Part shown: piece after piece, positions 33,802 through 43,314 of the stretch | Layout of the letters: each line of letters starts with the position of its first letter | Position numbering within the stretch: the first letter of the stretch is position 1 | Origin: UBA3775 sp051877895 | Lineage (GTDB): Bacteria; Bacillota; Clostridia; Lachnospirales; Lachnospiraceae | Length of the DNA: 64,000 bases | Assembly (NCBI GenBank): GCA_051877895.1 | Contig: JBJEJI010000070.1 | Coordinates: 46,323 to 110,322, forward strand | Direction of reading: 5' to 3' | Program-made: the position numbers and the translations under genes | Notes under the pieces: generated by a model | Told to the model about the DNA's origin: nothing | Seen by the model: only the letters and a program-made list of their open reading frames with translations | The model's database searches: none

Positions 33802-35922
33802 TTGGCTGGAAGAGAATATCCACTTGAGAGAACCAGAAATATCGGTATCATGGCTCACATTGATGCCGGTAAGACAACTCTTACAGAGCGTATTCTGTAC
33901 TATACAGGTGTAAACTACAAGATTGGTGATACACATGAAGGTACAGCTACAATGGACTGGATGGCACAGGAGCAGGAAAGAGGTATCACAATTACATCTG
34001 CTGCTACCACATGTCACTGGACACTTGAAGAAGAAACAAAGCCAAAGGCAGGTGCGTTAGAGCACAGAATCAACATTATTGATACTCCGGGACACGTTGA
34101 CTTCACAGTAGAAGTTGAGCGTTCACTGCGTGTACTTGATAGTGCTGTTGGTGTTTTCTGTGCAAAGGGCGGTGTTGAGCCTCAATCTGAGACTGTATGG
34201 CGTCAGGCTGATAAGTACAATGTACCTCGTCTTGCATTTGTAAACAAAATGGATATTTCCGGTGCTAACTTCTATAATGTTATTGACATGATTAGAACCA
34301 GGCTCGGAAAGAATCCTGTAGCTATGCAGCTTCCAATCGGTAAGGAAGATTATTTCAAAGGAATTGTCGACCTTCTCGAAATGAAAGCTTATATTTACAA
34401 CAACGAAACAGGTGACGATATTACCGTTACCGATATTCCTGAAGATATGGTTGATGAAGCTCAGGAATGGCATGAAAAAATGGTGGAATCCATTTGTGAA
34501 ACAGATGATGTTCTCATTGAACAGTATCTGGAAGGTGAAGAACCATCTATTCCGGAACTTAAGGCTGCTTTAAGAAAAGCAACAATCAATGTAGAAATCA
34601 TTCCTGTATTCTGTGGATCTGCATACAGAAACAAGGGCGTTCAGAAGCTTCTTGATGCGGTTATCGAATATCTTCCTGCACCTACAGATATTCCTGATAT
34701 CAAGGGTGTTGATGAAGACGGTAACGATGTTACAAGAAAGTCTTCCGACGAAGAACCGTTTGCAGCTCTTGCATTCAAGATTATGGCTGACCCATTTGTA
34801 GGTAAGCTTGCATACTTCCGTGTTTACTCCGGTACACTTAATTCCGGTTCCTATGTATTAAATGCTACAAAGGGAAAGAAAGAGCGTGTAGGACGTATCC
34901 TTCAGATGCATGCTAACAAACGTATGGAACTTGAGAAAGTTTACTCCGGTGATATCGCTGCTGCTGTAGGCTTTAAGCTTACAACTACAGGTGATACAAT
35001 CTGTGATGAAGCTCATCCGGTAATTCTTGAGTCCATGGAATTCCCTGAACCGGTTATTGATATCGCTATCGAGCCAAAGACCAAGGCTGGTCAGGATAAG
35101 ATGGGTGAAGCTCTTGCAAAACTTGCAGAAGAAGATCCTACTTTCCGTGTAAGAACAGACGAAGAAACAGGTCAGACAATTATTGCAGGTATGGGCGAGC
35201 TCCATCTTGAAATTATTGTTGACCGTCTCTTAAGAGAGTTCAAGGTTGAAGCTAACGTTGGTGCTCCTCAGGTTGCTTACAAAGAGGGTATCACTAAAGA
35301 AGTTAACATCGACAGTAAATATAAGAAACAGTCCGGTGGTTCCGGTCAGTACGGTCACTGTAAAGTTATCTTCTCACCTATGGATGTTAACGGTGAAAAG
35401 GTATACGAATTTGAGAATACTACAGTCGGTGGATCTATTCCTAAGGAATACATTCCGGCTATTGATGCAGGTATTCAGGATGCTATGAAGGCAGGTATCC
35501 TTGGTGGATTCCCTGTACTTGGTGTTCATGCAAACTGCTATGACGGTTCTTACCATGAAGTAGACTCCAACGAAATGGCATTCAAGATTGCCGGTTCTAT
35601 GGCATTCAAAGATGCAATGCGTAAGGCAGAGCCTGTATTACTTGAGCCTGTAATGAGAGTTGAAGTTACTGTTCCGGAAGATTACATGGGTGATGTAATT
35701 GGTGACATCAGTGCACGTCGTGGACGTATCGAAGGTTCAGAAGATGTAAACGGCAACAAGTTAATTCGTGGTTTTGTTCCACTTTCCGAAATGTTTGGTT
35801 ATGCTACAACACTTCGTTCTAAGACACAGGGCCGTGGTGCATACTCCATGTTCTTCTCAACCTATGAGAAGGTTCCTAAGAATGTTCAGGATAAGGTTCT
35901 TAGCACAAGACAGGCTAAATAA
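33802..35922 (+). CDS. fusA: elongation factor G
   Basis: A 706-residue GTPase that drives translocation on the ribosome. The G1 motif is AHIDAGKT, G3 is DTPGHVDF and G4 is NKMD; GTATMDWMAQEQERGITITSA covers switch I, and the C-terminal domains have ARRGRIEGSE. The start codon is TTG at 33802, with AGGAGG eight bases upstream. Third gene of the str operon, 75 bases after rpsG. Codons are those of highly expressed genes. Confidence 0.98.
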   Translation: MAGREYPLERTRNIGIMAHIDAGKTTLTERILYYTGVNYKIGDTHEGTATMDWMAQEQERGITITSAATTCHWTLEEETKPKAGALEHRINIIDTPGHVDFTVEVERSLRVLDSAVGVFCAKGGVEPQSETVWRQADKYNVPRLAFVNKMDISGANFYNVIDMIRTRLGKNPVAMQLPIGKEDYFKGIVDLLEMKAYIYNNETGDDITVTDIPEDMVDEAQEWHEKMVESICETDDVLIEQYLEGEEPSIPELKAALRKATINVEIIPVFCGSAYRNKGVQKLLDAVIEYLPAPTDIPDIKGVDEDGNDVTRKSSDEEPFAALAFKIMADPFVGKLAYFRVYSGTLNSGSYVLNATKGKKERVGRILQMHANKRMELEKVYSGDIAAAVGFKLTTTGDTICDEAHPVILESMEFPEPVIDIAIEPKTKAGQDKMGEALAKLAEEDPTFRVRTDEETGQTIIAGMGELHLEIIVDRLLREFKVEANVGAPQVAYKEGITKEVNIDSKYKKQSGGSGQYGHCKVIFSPMDVNGEKVYEFENTTVGGSIPKEYIPAIDAGIQDAMKAGILGGFPVLGVHANCYDGSYHEVDSNEMAFKIAGSMAFKDAMRKAEPVLLEPVMRVEVTVPEDYMGDVIGDISARRGRIEGSEDVNGNKLIRGFVPLSEMFGYATTLRSKTQGRGAYSMFFSTYEKVPKNVQDKVLSTRQAK

Positions 35923-35942
35923 TTAATTAGTAAAAATTATGC

Positions 35943-35971
35943 TTGACCTAATTTCGGTTATGAAATATAAT
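35943..35971 (+). promoter_or_regulatory. tuf promoter
   Basis: TTGACC (35943-35948) and TATAAT (35966-35971) with a 17-base spacer between fusA and tuf, so EF-Tu can be made independently of the str operon. Confidence 0.87.
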
Positions 35972-36031
35972 GGTAGCATGTGATTGAATATTTAGTGCGA
36001 AAAGCACAGATTTAATTAGGAGGATTTTATA

Positions 36032-37219
36032 ATGGCTAAAGCAAAATTTGAAAGAAATAAGCCACATTGTAACATTGGTACAATCGGCCACGTTGACCAT
36101 GGTAAAACTACTTTAACAGCAGCTATTACCAAAACATTAAATGCTAGACTTGGTACAGGTGAAGCTGTTGCCTTCGATATGATCGATAAGGCTCCTGAAG
36201 AAAGAGAAAGAGGTATCACAATTTCTACAGCTCACGTTGAGTACGAGACAGAAAACAGACACTATGCACACGTTGACTGTCCGGGACACGCTGACTACGT
36301 TAAGAACATGATTACCGGTGCTGCTCAGATGGACGGCGCTATCCTTGTAGTTGCTGCTACAGACGGTGTTATGGCTCAGACAAAAGAGCACATTCTTCTT
36401 TCCCGTCAGGTAGGTGTACCTTACATTGTTGTTTTCATGAACAAGTGTGATATGGTAGACGATCCTGAACTTCTTGAATTAGTAGAGATGGAAATCACTG
36501 AAGTACTTGAAGAGTATGGATTCAATGATTGCCCAATCGTTAAAGGTTCAGCTCTTAAGGCTCTTGAAGATCCTAACAGCGAATGGGGCGACAAGATTCT
36601 TGAATTAATGCATACTGTTGATGAGTATGTTCCGGATCCTGTTCGTGACACAGATAAGCCATTCCTTATGCCTGTAGAAGATGTATTCTCCATTACAGGT
36701 CGTGGTACTGTTGCTACAGGTCGTGTAGAGCGTGGTGTACTTCATATGTCTGACGAAGTAGAAATCGTTGGTGTTAAGGAAGAAACACGTAAGGTTGTTG
36801 TAACCGGTATCGAAATGTTCCGTAAGCTCCTTGATGAAGCTCAGGCTGGTGATAACATCGGTGCTCTCCTTCGTGGTGTTCAGAGAGATGAAATCGTTCG
36901 TGGACAGATTCTTTGTAAGCCGGGCAGTGTTAAGCCTCACAAGAAGTTTACAGCTCAGGTTTACGTATTAACAAAAGAAGAAGGTGGACGTCATACTCCA
37001 TTCTTCAACAACTATCGTCCACAGTTCTACTTCAGAACAACTGACGTAACAGGTGTATGTGACCTTCCAGAAGGTGTTGAAATGTGTATGCCTGGTGACA
37101 ACATCGAAATGACTGTTGAACTCATTCATCCGGTAGCTATGGAAGCTGGTTTAGGTTTCGCTATCCGTGAAGGTGGTCGTACAGTAGGTTCCGGTAAGGT
37201 TGTTACAATCATTGAGTAA
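36032..37219 (+). CDS. tuf: elongation factor Tu
   Basis: A 395-residue GTPase that delivers aminoacyl-tRNA to the ribosome. G1 is GHVDHGKT, switch I has EERERGITIS, G3 is DCPGHADYVKNMITGAAQMDGA, and G4 is NKCD. The C-terminal domain has GDNIEMTVELIHPVAMEAGLGFAIREG. AGGAGG lies nine bases before the ATG. It has its own promoter and is ended by a strong terminator at 37257-37287. Confidence 0.98.
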   Translation: MAKAKFERNKPHCNIGTIGHVDHGKTTLTAAITKTLNARLGTGEAVAFDMIDKAPEERERGITISTAHVEYETENRHYAHVDCPGHADYVKNMITGAAQMDGAILVVAATDGVMAQTKEHILLSRQVGVPYIVVFMNKCDMVDDPELLELVEMEITEVLEEYGFNDCPIVKGSALKALEDPNSEWGDKILELMHTVDEYVPDPVRDTDKPFLMPVEDVFSITGRGTVATGRVERGVLHMSDEVEIVGVKEETRKVVVTGIEMFRKLLDEAQAGDNIGALLRGVQRDEIVRGQILCKPGSVKPHKKFTAQVYVLTKEEGGRHTPFFNNYRPQFYFRTTDVTGVCDLPEGVEMCMPGDNIEMTVELIHPVAMEAGLGFAIREGGRTVGSGKVVTIIE

Positions 37220-37256
37220 TCACTTGTTGATAGTGTAAATATCTGGTAAATTCAAG

Positions 37257-37287
37257 GCTCTCAGGGTTTTCCCTGGGAGCTTTTTTT
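37257..37287 (+). terminator. tuf intrinsic terminator
   Basis: GCTCTCAGGG-TTTT-CCCTGGGAGC followed by seven Ts. A strong hairpin at the end of the str/tuf region. Confidence 0.95.
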
Positions 37288-37658
37288 ACATTAAGGCAAC
37301 TTAATTTTAACTGGTATAATTTGTTTTGTAGTTCTATTTTGGTTCTATTATTTAGGGTTTAGAACCATGGAATCTTCCAACATTGCATGCGAGAGAGGCA
37401 AATCCCGGTTTGGCTCTTTCAATGGATGTTATTGATTTTTGACATGAAACAACATATAACTTTTATGTATGTGGTTTTTATTTACCGATTCATACTTTTA
37501 CAGCAACATAAGATTGACAAAACTGGCAGCAATTGTAATAATATTTAATAGGTATAGCAACTATACTAGCTCTGCAAATTATTTGTCAATTTATGATGAG
37601 TTTCAAGCTAAAGATGCTTATTTTTGTGGTCAGGTATATATAGAATTAAGGGGTGATT
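37288..37658 (+). other. 370-bp gene-free region with extended -10 promoter and hairpins
   Basis: An extended -10 box TGGTATAAT lies at 37312-37320. It is followed by a hairpin TGGTTCTA/TAGAACCA (37340-37367) and a longer imperfect hairpin between CATTG (37381) and CAATG (37424) that includes GAGAG/CTCTT and CAAA/TTTG. This could be the leader of the next gene or a small RNA. No coding frame with a ribosome binding site was seen. Confidence 0.4.
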
Positions 37659-38078
37659 ATGAGAAAATTCAGATTTGTCGCATTGGCTTTAGCGGGTTTG
37701 TCACTTATTTGTGTATTTTTTAATATAATTGACTTCGTTCAAAAAAAAGAATGGGTTATAACTACTGCAGAAATTACCTTTATCGGTTTGCCGGAAGGCA
37801 ATGTTTATGGAACATTTACAGATATCGACAATGTAATTCATGAAAATATCTACATGTATCAAGATTACAAGTTTACTCAGGTACGAGCTTTTATAAAAGG
37901 AACAGATCCGGAACCTTATATTGGTACAATAGTAAAAATTAGATATAATCCAAACACATTGATAGATAATCACCAACCGGATATTGAAAAATATTATCCG
38001 AATTATATCTCTTTAATTACTCTGACTGTGTCAATCATATTTTTATGGGCATGTATGCGAAAAAAGAAGATCGAGTAA
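37659..38078 (+). CDS. hypothetical membrane protein (DUF3592-like layout)
   Basis: A 139-residue protein with one N-terminal membrane helix (about residues 5-24), an extracytoplasmic beta-type middle of about 85 residues, and one C-terminal helix (about 115-132) followed by RKKKIE. The middle contains AEITFIGLPEGNVYGTFTD and GTIVKIRYNPNT, which together with the two helices resembles DUF3592 proteins, but I am not sure. The ATG at 37659 has AAGGGG five bases upstream. No neighbours in the same unit. The following 290 bases (38079-38371) are AT-rich and show nothing I can name. Confidence 0.6.
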   Translation: MRKFRFVALALAGLSLICVFFNIIDFVQKKEWVITTAEITFIGLPEGNVYGTFTDIDNVIHENIYMYQDYKFTQVRAFIKGTDPEPYIGTIVKIRYNPNTLIDNHQPDIEKYYPNYISLITLTVSIIFLWACMRKKKIE

Positions 38079-38371
38079 CTTGAATGACCCGCACAAAAAT
38101 GGTGAGTAGTTCAACAAAATCTAACCATTTGCCAATGTAGTAGCCAGCTCTGGATTTTTTGTTTTAGAGAATTATTGCTAATAATAAAAAGGTTCCGGTT
38201 CAAAAATTATAAATGCAAGGATAATTTGGCGAAAAATTGGAAATAGGTGATTTGTAATCCTGTGAAAATAAAAAGAAAATCATAAATTGCTTCCCAATGT
38301 AAACACAAGCTTACTGAAAATAGTGGCGGAATGGTATTTATGCCATAAATAATTTGATAAGGAAAATTATT

Positions 38372-39130
38372 ATGACTTCTGATGAATTACAGCTTCAAAA
38401 GCGATTTGAAGATTTAAAAAGACAAAGCGAAAGCAACAACAGATATACCTACACCGGTTTTCTGACACTGGCAGAGCAGGAGTTGTTTTTTGTAACAATG
38501 CCACGTCTGTTGCCTGAGGCTTACAGCCTTTACGGAGGTTTCCCTGATGCGGAACGCAAGGTGCTTCGTTTCGGCTCTCCGGAACAGCTGTGGTATGAGG
38601 AAGAGTTTCCTGTTTCCTGCATTGAAATCCGTCCTGTTTCTGCAAAATTCGCGGAAAAGCTCTCACACAGGGATGTACTTGGAGCATTAATGAATCTTGG
38701 AATTGAAAGAAGTCTCCTTGGAGATATTGCAGTTAAAGAGAAGGTATGCTATGTGATGTGTCTTTCAAAAATTGCAGAGTATATCACAGAACAGTTGGGA
38801 AGAATCCGACATACTGAAGTTAACTGTTACCTGTCAGATTCTGTTCCCAAAGATGCAGCTCCGGACATGCAGGAGCTGTCATTGATTTCAGGTAGTCTGA
38901 GGGCAGATGGGATCATCTCGAAAGTGTTTCATCTGTCCAGAGCTGAAAGTGAAGGACTGTTTACAAAAGGATATGTGTTTGCCAACGGCAGACAGGTAAA
39001 AAAAGCCTCAGTATTATTAAAAGAAAATGATGTGGTTTCTGTAAGAGGCTACGGTAAATTTCGTTTTGGAAAAGTGTCTCATGAAACCAGAAAAGGGAAT
39101 CTGGGAATCACGGTTTATTTATATGTATAA
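38372..39130 (+). CDS. ylmH: YlmH family RNA-binding protein with S4 domain
   Basis: A 252-residue protein of the YlmH family (COG2302). The N-terminal half is a family-specific domain (FLTLAEQELFFVTMPRL, FPDAERKVLRFGSPEQ, RDVLGALMNLGIERSLLGDI). The last 75 residues are an S4 RNA-binding domain (LRADGIISKVFHLSRAESEGLF, KKASVLLKENDVVSVRGYGKF). YlmH is linked to ribosome rescue in Bacillus as a factor acting with stalled 50S subunits, as I recall. It is usually encoded beside sepF and divIVA; here it stands alone. AAGGA lies eight bases before the ATG at 38372; an upstream TTG is not well placed. Confidence 0.87.
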   Translation: MTSDELQLQKRFEDLKRQSESNNRYTYTGFLTLAEQELFFVTMPRLLPEAYSLYGGFPDAERKVLRFGSPEQLWYEEEFPVSCIEIRPVSAKFAEKLSHRDVLGALMNLGIERSLLGDIAVKEKVCYVMCLSKIAEYITEQLGRIRHTEVNCYLSDSVPKDAAPDMQELSLISGSLRADGIISKVFHLSRAESEGLFTKGYVFANGRQVKKASVLLKENDVVSVRGYGKFRFGKVSHETRKGNLGITVYLYV

Positions 39131-39228
39131 GCATAGTTCTTTTTGTTCATTTTTTTATTTGTGCCGGGAACATATACCTTCCCAAAGAACACAAAAGAAA
39201 CTTCTGTATGGCTTGTTTTTTAAAGGGA

Positions 39229-39777
39229 TTAGATGCTTACAGGATTATAATCCTTTAAACGTCCCCTGTATTCCAGATTCAGATTGTCGAGTTCTATAAA
39301 GTCAGAAGGCTTTACCAGAGCCGGAAGATTAGTCTCTACTTCGGCACTGTCTAAAACATACTGTACAAATTCAGCACAGTAAAAAGCGTTTTCTCTCTTT
39401 AATTTCTTATGCATTACAAGAGCACACAGACCCAGCATGTTGTAGCGGTATTCGCTGCTGTTTCGTTTCATGGTTCTGATGGTTGCCTTCAGGTTTTCGA
39501 ACTGTTCTCTGCTGATGGTCATGGAGTAAACTTCGGTTGTAGTATCCTTGAAACGTTTGAAGGTTCCTTTATGTGGATTTTCCTGAACAAATCCGGCAAC
39601 AAAAGGATTGTAAGCACGAAGTCTTCCAAAACTGTACATCTCATTTAACTCACTGTCGGAAGCTATTGATACGTGAGAAAACTCGTATCTGGTGTACCGG
39701 CGTATGATTTTCGAAAGTACGGTTCCTGTATATGTAAGAATTATATATATTTTCTTTTCACCACTGTTTTTTTTCAT
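39229..39777 (-). CDS. permuted papain-like (YiiX/NlpC-P60-type) protein
   Basis: A 182-residue cytoplasmic protein. A histidine in YEFSHVSIAS near the N-terminus and a later cysteine in NAFYCAEFVQYVL give the order His...Cys that marks circularly permuted NlpC/P60 papain-like enzymes such as YiiX. Members cleave amide or lipid-amide bonds; the substrate here is unknown. No signal peptide is seen, so it should act inside the cell. GGAGTT lies eight bases before the ATG. It is not clearly in an operon. Confidence 0.68.
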   Translation of the reverse strand: MKKNSGEKKIYIILTYTGTVLSKIIRRYTRYEFSHVSIASDSELNEMYSFGRLRAYNPFVAGFVQENPHKGTFKRFKDTTTEVYSMTISREQFENLKATIRTMKRNSSEYRYNMLGLCALVMHKKLKRENAFYCAEFVQYVLDSAEVETNLPALVKPSDFIELDNLNLEYRGRLKDYNPVSI

Positions 39778-39986
39778 TTTTATAGAACTCCAAATGAATT
39801 TTTACAGATTGAGTATAATAAATGAACAAATAAAAATCAATATTCCTTATAAAATCTTAAATAAAAATTAAAATAAAATAACTAAAACATGAACAAAGTT
39901 AACAAAAAATAAAGCAGTTTGTAATTTTTGCTAAAAAAAGACATAAATGTTCTTTAATTTTGTAAAAATTTTCGCGGTTCAATCCG

Positions 39987-40015
39987 TTGAAACTTTTGAA
40001 GAAAAGATTTAAAAT
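39987..40015 (+). promoter_or_regulatory. candidate promoter of the NhaD-type antiporter gene
   Basis: TTGAAA (39987-39992) and TAAAAT (40010-40015) with a 17-base spacer, 85 bases before the start. The rest of the 322-base gap 39778-40099 is AT-rich; an imperfect inverted repeat AAGAGTTA...TAACTGCTCTT (about 40033-40061) lies in the leader. Confidence 0.55.
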
Positions 40016-40099
40016 AACTGTGCTGTAGTAAAAAGAGTTACGAGCGTTTTTAACTGCTCTTAAATCATAAATCTCAAAGTAACAAAAGGAGAACGTTGG

Positions 40100-41470
40100 A
40101 TGTTAGCTACTGTGATTGCTGTATTAATTTTCCTTGTTATGTTTCTTATAATCATTCAGGGAAAAATTGATCGTTATTTACCGGCGTGTATCGGTGCGGT
40201 ACTTGTACTTGTAGTAGTATTTGGTATCTGCATGAGAGATATGGACGCTGTTGTAAACACCTTAAACTACGAAAGCATTTTTACAAAAGGTTTCTGGCTA
40301 CCCGGTTCAAATGCCGAAGAGACTTCTTCCGGAATCAACTGGGCAACAATTATCTTTATTGCCGGAATGATGTTAATGGTGGAAGGCATGGGTGATGCAG
40401 GTTTCTTCCGCTGGTTGTGTCTGAAACTTGCACAGCTTGTAAATTATAAAGTTGTACCTCTTTTTATATCATTCATGATTATGTCCGGTATTCTGGCAAT
40501 GTTTATTGACAGTATCACTGTAATCCTTTTCCTGGCTGCGGTTACTGCGGAGCTGGCAAGACTTTTGAAATTTGACCCGGTACCTGTAATCCTGGCAGAA
40601 ATTTTCATGAGTAACCTGGGTGGTTCGGCTACCATGAGTGGAGATCCTCCTAACATTATTATCGGTACTTCTCTCGGTTACACCTTTTTTGACTTTTTGA
40701 TGAACACCGGACTTGTTGCACTGATTGCAGCAGTAATTTTAATTTTCTATTTTTATTTCCTTTTCAGAAAGGAACTGAAGGCAAGTGAAGCAAAAAGAGG
40801 AACAGATGTATCATATCCGGATCCTTCTTCTGCTATTTCCAATAAGTTATATTTTATCGTAAGCTGCATGATTTTCTTTGTAACGGTTGTAATGCTTATA
40901 ACTCATGCCCAGACTGGTCTTTCCGTAGCTTCAATCGGTGTGATTTCCGCTGTGCTTTCGTTGATTGCATCAATGATAATTGAATCACCAAAGAAAGCTC
41001 TCAGCATTATTAAGAGGCTTGACTGGAAAACACTGATGTTCTTCATCGGATTGTTTGTAGTAGTAGGCGGTCTTGAAGAAACAGGTGTGCTTGAATATAT
41101 TGCAGCCTTCATTAAGAGCATCAGTGGCGGTAACCTTGCAGTTATGGTTATTATCATTCTCTGGGTTTCAGCAATTGCAAGTGCCTTTGTTGACAACATT
41201 CCATTTGCGGCAACCATGGTTCCCGTAATCAGAGAACTTGCTGTAAGCGCTCCAATGCTTCAGACTCTGGCATGGACACTTGCAATCGGAACTGATATCG
41301 GTGGAAATGGTACTCCTATTGGTGCTTCTGCAAACGTTGTAGGAACATCCATTGCAGCAAAGGAAGGTCATCCTATCAGCTGGAAAAAGTACTGTACCGT
41401 TGCGGTACCTGCAACTGTTATTACACTGTTGGTAGCAACAGCATGTCTGCTTGTCAGATACGTGTGGTAG
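40100..41470 (+). CDS. NhaD/ArsB-type ion transporter (SLC13-like)
   Basis: A 456-residue protein with about 11-12 membrane helices of the ion transporter superfamily. Key stretches are GMMLMVEGMGDAGFFRWL, GILAMFIDSITVILFLAAVTAELARLL, NLGGSATMSGDPPNIIIG and ASAFVDNIPFAATMVPV, with GTDIGGNGTPIGASANVVG in the second half. The repeated Asn/Asp-containing hairpins are those of NhaD/ArsB/CitM relatives. A sodium/proton antiporter or arsenite exporter is possible; the absence of other ars genes favours ion homeostasis. AAAGGAG lies eight bases before the ATG. Monocistronic by its own promoter and terminator. Confidence 0.85.
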   Translation: MLATVIAVLIFLVMFLIIIQGKIDRYLPACIGAVLVLVVVFGICMRDMDAVVNTLNYESIFTKGFWLPGSNAEETSSGINWATIIFIAGMMLMVEGMGDAGFFRWLCLKLAQLVNYKVVPLFISFMIMSGILAMFIDSITVILFLAAVTAELARLLKFDPVPVILAEIFMSNLGGSATMSGDPPNIIIGTSLGYTFFDFLMNTGLVALIAAVILIFYFYFLFRKELKASEAKRGTDVSYPDPSSAISNKLYFIVSCMIFFVTVVMLITHAQTGLSVASIGVISAVLSLIASMIIESPKKALSIIKRLDWKTLMFFIGLFVVVGGLEETGVLEYIAAFIKSISGGNLAVMVIIILWVSAIASAFVDNIPFAATMVPVIRELAVSAPMLQTLAWTLAIGTDIGGNGTPIGASANVVGTSIAAKEGHPISWKKYCTVAVPATVITLLVATACLLVRYVW

Positions 41471-41521
41471 GTTAATCCGGCAGGAGTAAAGATGAAGTTT
41501 AGATTCATAGTATAATGTATT

Positions 41522-41569
41522 CCCCTCCGGTATAAAGGTTTAAAAAGCTTTTATAACAGAGGGGTTTTT
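41522..41569 (+). terminator. terminator after the NhaD-type gene
   Basis: CCCCTC (41522-41527) pairs with GAGGGG (41559-41564), with an inner stem TATAAAGG/GCTTTTATA, followed by TTTTTA. Confidence 0.82.
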
Positions 41570-41579
41570 ATATAAAATG

Positions 41580-41608
41580 TTGACAGTCTTTTTTTACACT
41601 GATACAAT
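41580..41608 (+). promoter_or_regulatory. proB-proC promoter
   Basis: TTGACA (41580-41585) and TACAAT (41603-41608) with a 17-base spacer, 60 bases before proB. Confidence 0.85.
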
Positions 41609-41668
41609 AAATGAGATTTATTGCATTAATTTAATGTAACAGGGATAGTATTCGGAACGGAGATATTT

Positions 41669-42436
41669 ATGAGAATTGTAGTGAAAGTCGGAACATCAAC
41701 TCTTGCCCATTCAACAGGAAGACTCAACATACGTCGTGTTGAAGAACTGTGCAAGGTTCTAAGTGACATTAAAAACGCAGGTAATGAAGTAATTCTGGTT
41801 TCATCCGGAGCCATAGGCATGGGTGCAGGAAAGCTTATGCTGACAGAAAAGCCATCTGATATGCCTACAAAACAGGCTGCTGCAGCTGTAGGTCAGTGTG
41901 AACTGATGTACACCTACGACAAGCTGTTTTCAGAGTACAGACATACAGTAGGGCAGCTGTTGCTTACAGCCTATGACATTGAGCATGAAGAAAACAGACA
42001 TAATTTTCAGAACACCATTTTCAGATTGTTGGAACTTGGAGTTCTTCCTATTGTAAATGAAAACGACACCGTTTCCACAGAAGAAATTGGAATCGGTGAT
42101 AATGATACCCTGGCAGCGGTAGTTGCGGTAAACTGTAAGGCTGACCTTCTCATATTGTTGTCGGATATCGACGGATTATATACCAAAGATCCACACAAAA
42201 ATGAAGATGCAGAGTTGATTCATGACATTTATCAGATAACCTCTGAGGTCCAGGCTCTTGCAGGTGGGGCAGGCAGCAGTCTGGGAACAGGCGGAATGGC
42301 TACCAAACTTAATGCGGCAAGACGTGCAATGTCCTACGGAATTGACATGATTATCGCCAATGGTGATGATCCTAACCTGCTTTATGATATTGTGGACGGA
42401 AAAGAAATTGGAACCAGGTTCCACAGCAAAGCATAA
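41669..42436 (+). CDS. proB: glutamate 5-kinase, short form
   Basis: A 255-residue kinase that makes glutamyl-5-phosphate in the first step of proline synthesis. VKVGTSTLAH is the ATP-binding start, LVSSGAIGMGAGKL and NENDTVSTEEIGIGDND are substrate-binding blocks, and GTGGMATKLNAARRA is the late kinase motif. It lacks the C-terminal PUA domain found in many ProB proteins (about 365 residues). CGGAGA lies about seven bases before the ATG. The second enzyme, proA, is not next to it; proC follows after 18 bases. Confidence 0.95.
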   Translation: MRIVVKVGTSTLAHSTGRLNIRRVEELCKVLSDIKNAGNEVILVSSGAIGMGAGKLMLTEKPSDMPTKQAAAAVGQCELMYTYDKLFSEYRHTVGQLLLTAYDIEHEENRHNFQNTIFRLLELGVLPIVNENDTVSTEEIGIGDNDTLAAVVAVNCKADLLILLSDIDGLYTKDPHKNEDAELIHDIYQITSEVQALAGGAGSSLGTGGMATKLNAARRAMSYGIDMIIANGDDPNLLYDIVDGKEIGTRFHSKA

Positions 42437-42454
42437 TGATTGAGAGGAAAGGCT

Positions 42455-43249
42455 ATGAAATTCGGATTTATCGGTACAGGTAAAATGGGTGGCGCACTTG
42501 CGGAAGCAGTGGCAAAACACAATGCTTCACAGGTTCTGCTTTCAAACAGAACTGCAGCAAAGGCAGTTTCTCTTGCAGAACGTATTGGAACAAAGGCAGC
42601 AGGAGTATCAGATGTTGCCAGGGAAGCAAAATATATTTTCCTTGGTGTAAAGCCACAGAAAATGGAGGAATGTCTATCTGAAGTAAAAGACATACTTGCG
42701 GCAAGAAAAGACAGATTTGTTCTTGTAAGCATGGCTGCCGGAATAACAACAGGTAAAATTGCAGCCCTGGCAGGAGGCAGTTATCCGGTAATCCGTATCA
42801 TGCCTAACACACCGGTATCAGTAGGAAAAGGCGTAATTTTAATGTGCTGTTCAGATTCAGTCTCTGTTGATGAAAAAGAGGAATTGAAGGAAGCACTAAA
42901 ACCGGCCGGGATTGTGGATGAGCTTGATGAAAAGCTGATTGATGCAGGAACTGCTGTTTCAGGATGCGGTCCGGCATATGCATATATATGTATCGAAGCA
43001 CTTGCTGATGGTGGAGTACAGTGTGGACTTCCAAGGGATAAAGCCTTACTTTATGCGGCAGCAATGTTAGAGGGTTCAGCAGCCTTGTTACAGGCATCAG
43101 GGCAGCATCCGGGAGAATTAAAGGATGCCGTATGCAGTCCGGGAGGTTCAACAATTGCCGGGGTGCATGCACTGGAAAAAGACGGATTCAGAAATGCACT
43201 TATGGATGCAGTAACAGCTGCATATGACAGAACAAAAGAATTGGGATAA
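42455..43249 (+). CDS. proC: pyrroline-5-carboxylate reductase
   Basis: A 264-residue NAD(P)H-dependent enzyme that makes proline from pyrroline-5-carboxylate. The Rossmann motif is FIGTGKMGGAL at the N-terminus. ITTGKIAAL and VIRIMPNTPVSVGKGV are family blocks, and the C-terminal signature DAVCSPGGSTIAGVHALE is intact. AGGAAAGG lies before the ATG at 42455; a TTG at 42440 is in frame but without a ribosome binding site. It is co-transcribed with proB. Confidence 0.95.
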   Translation: MKFGFIGTGKMGGALAEAVAKHNASQVLLSNRTAAKAVSLAERIGTKAAGVSDVAREAKYIFLGVKPQKMEECLSEVKDILAARKDRFVLVSMAAGITTGKIAALAGGSYPVIRIMPNTPVSVGKGVILMCCSDSVSVDEKEELKEALKPAGIVDELDEKLIDAGTAVSGCGPAYAYICIEALADGGVQCGLPRDKALLYAAAMLEGSAALLQASGQHPGELKDAVCSPGGSTIAGVHALEKDGFRNALMDAVTAAYDRTKELG

Positions 43250-43314
43250 TCAGTACCGGGTGTCCGCATAAGTGTGATTATAGACCGGGCGTATATATGA
43301 CTGCGAGGAAAATG

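Noticed and set aside
37469..37723. 84-codon frame before the small membrane protein
   Set aside because: No ribosome binding site, overlaps the better supported gene at 37659, and lacks any hydrophobic or motif pattern of its own.
43250..43314. SAM riboswitch or T-box before the methionine-pathway gene
   Set aside because: The space is only 65 bases and shows no aptamer-like stems; the gene is likely read through from proB-proC or a nearby promoter.
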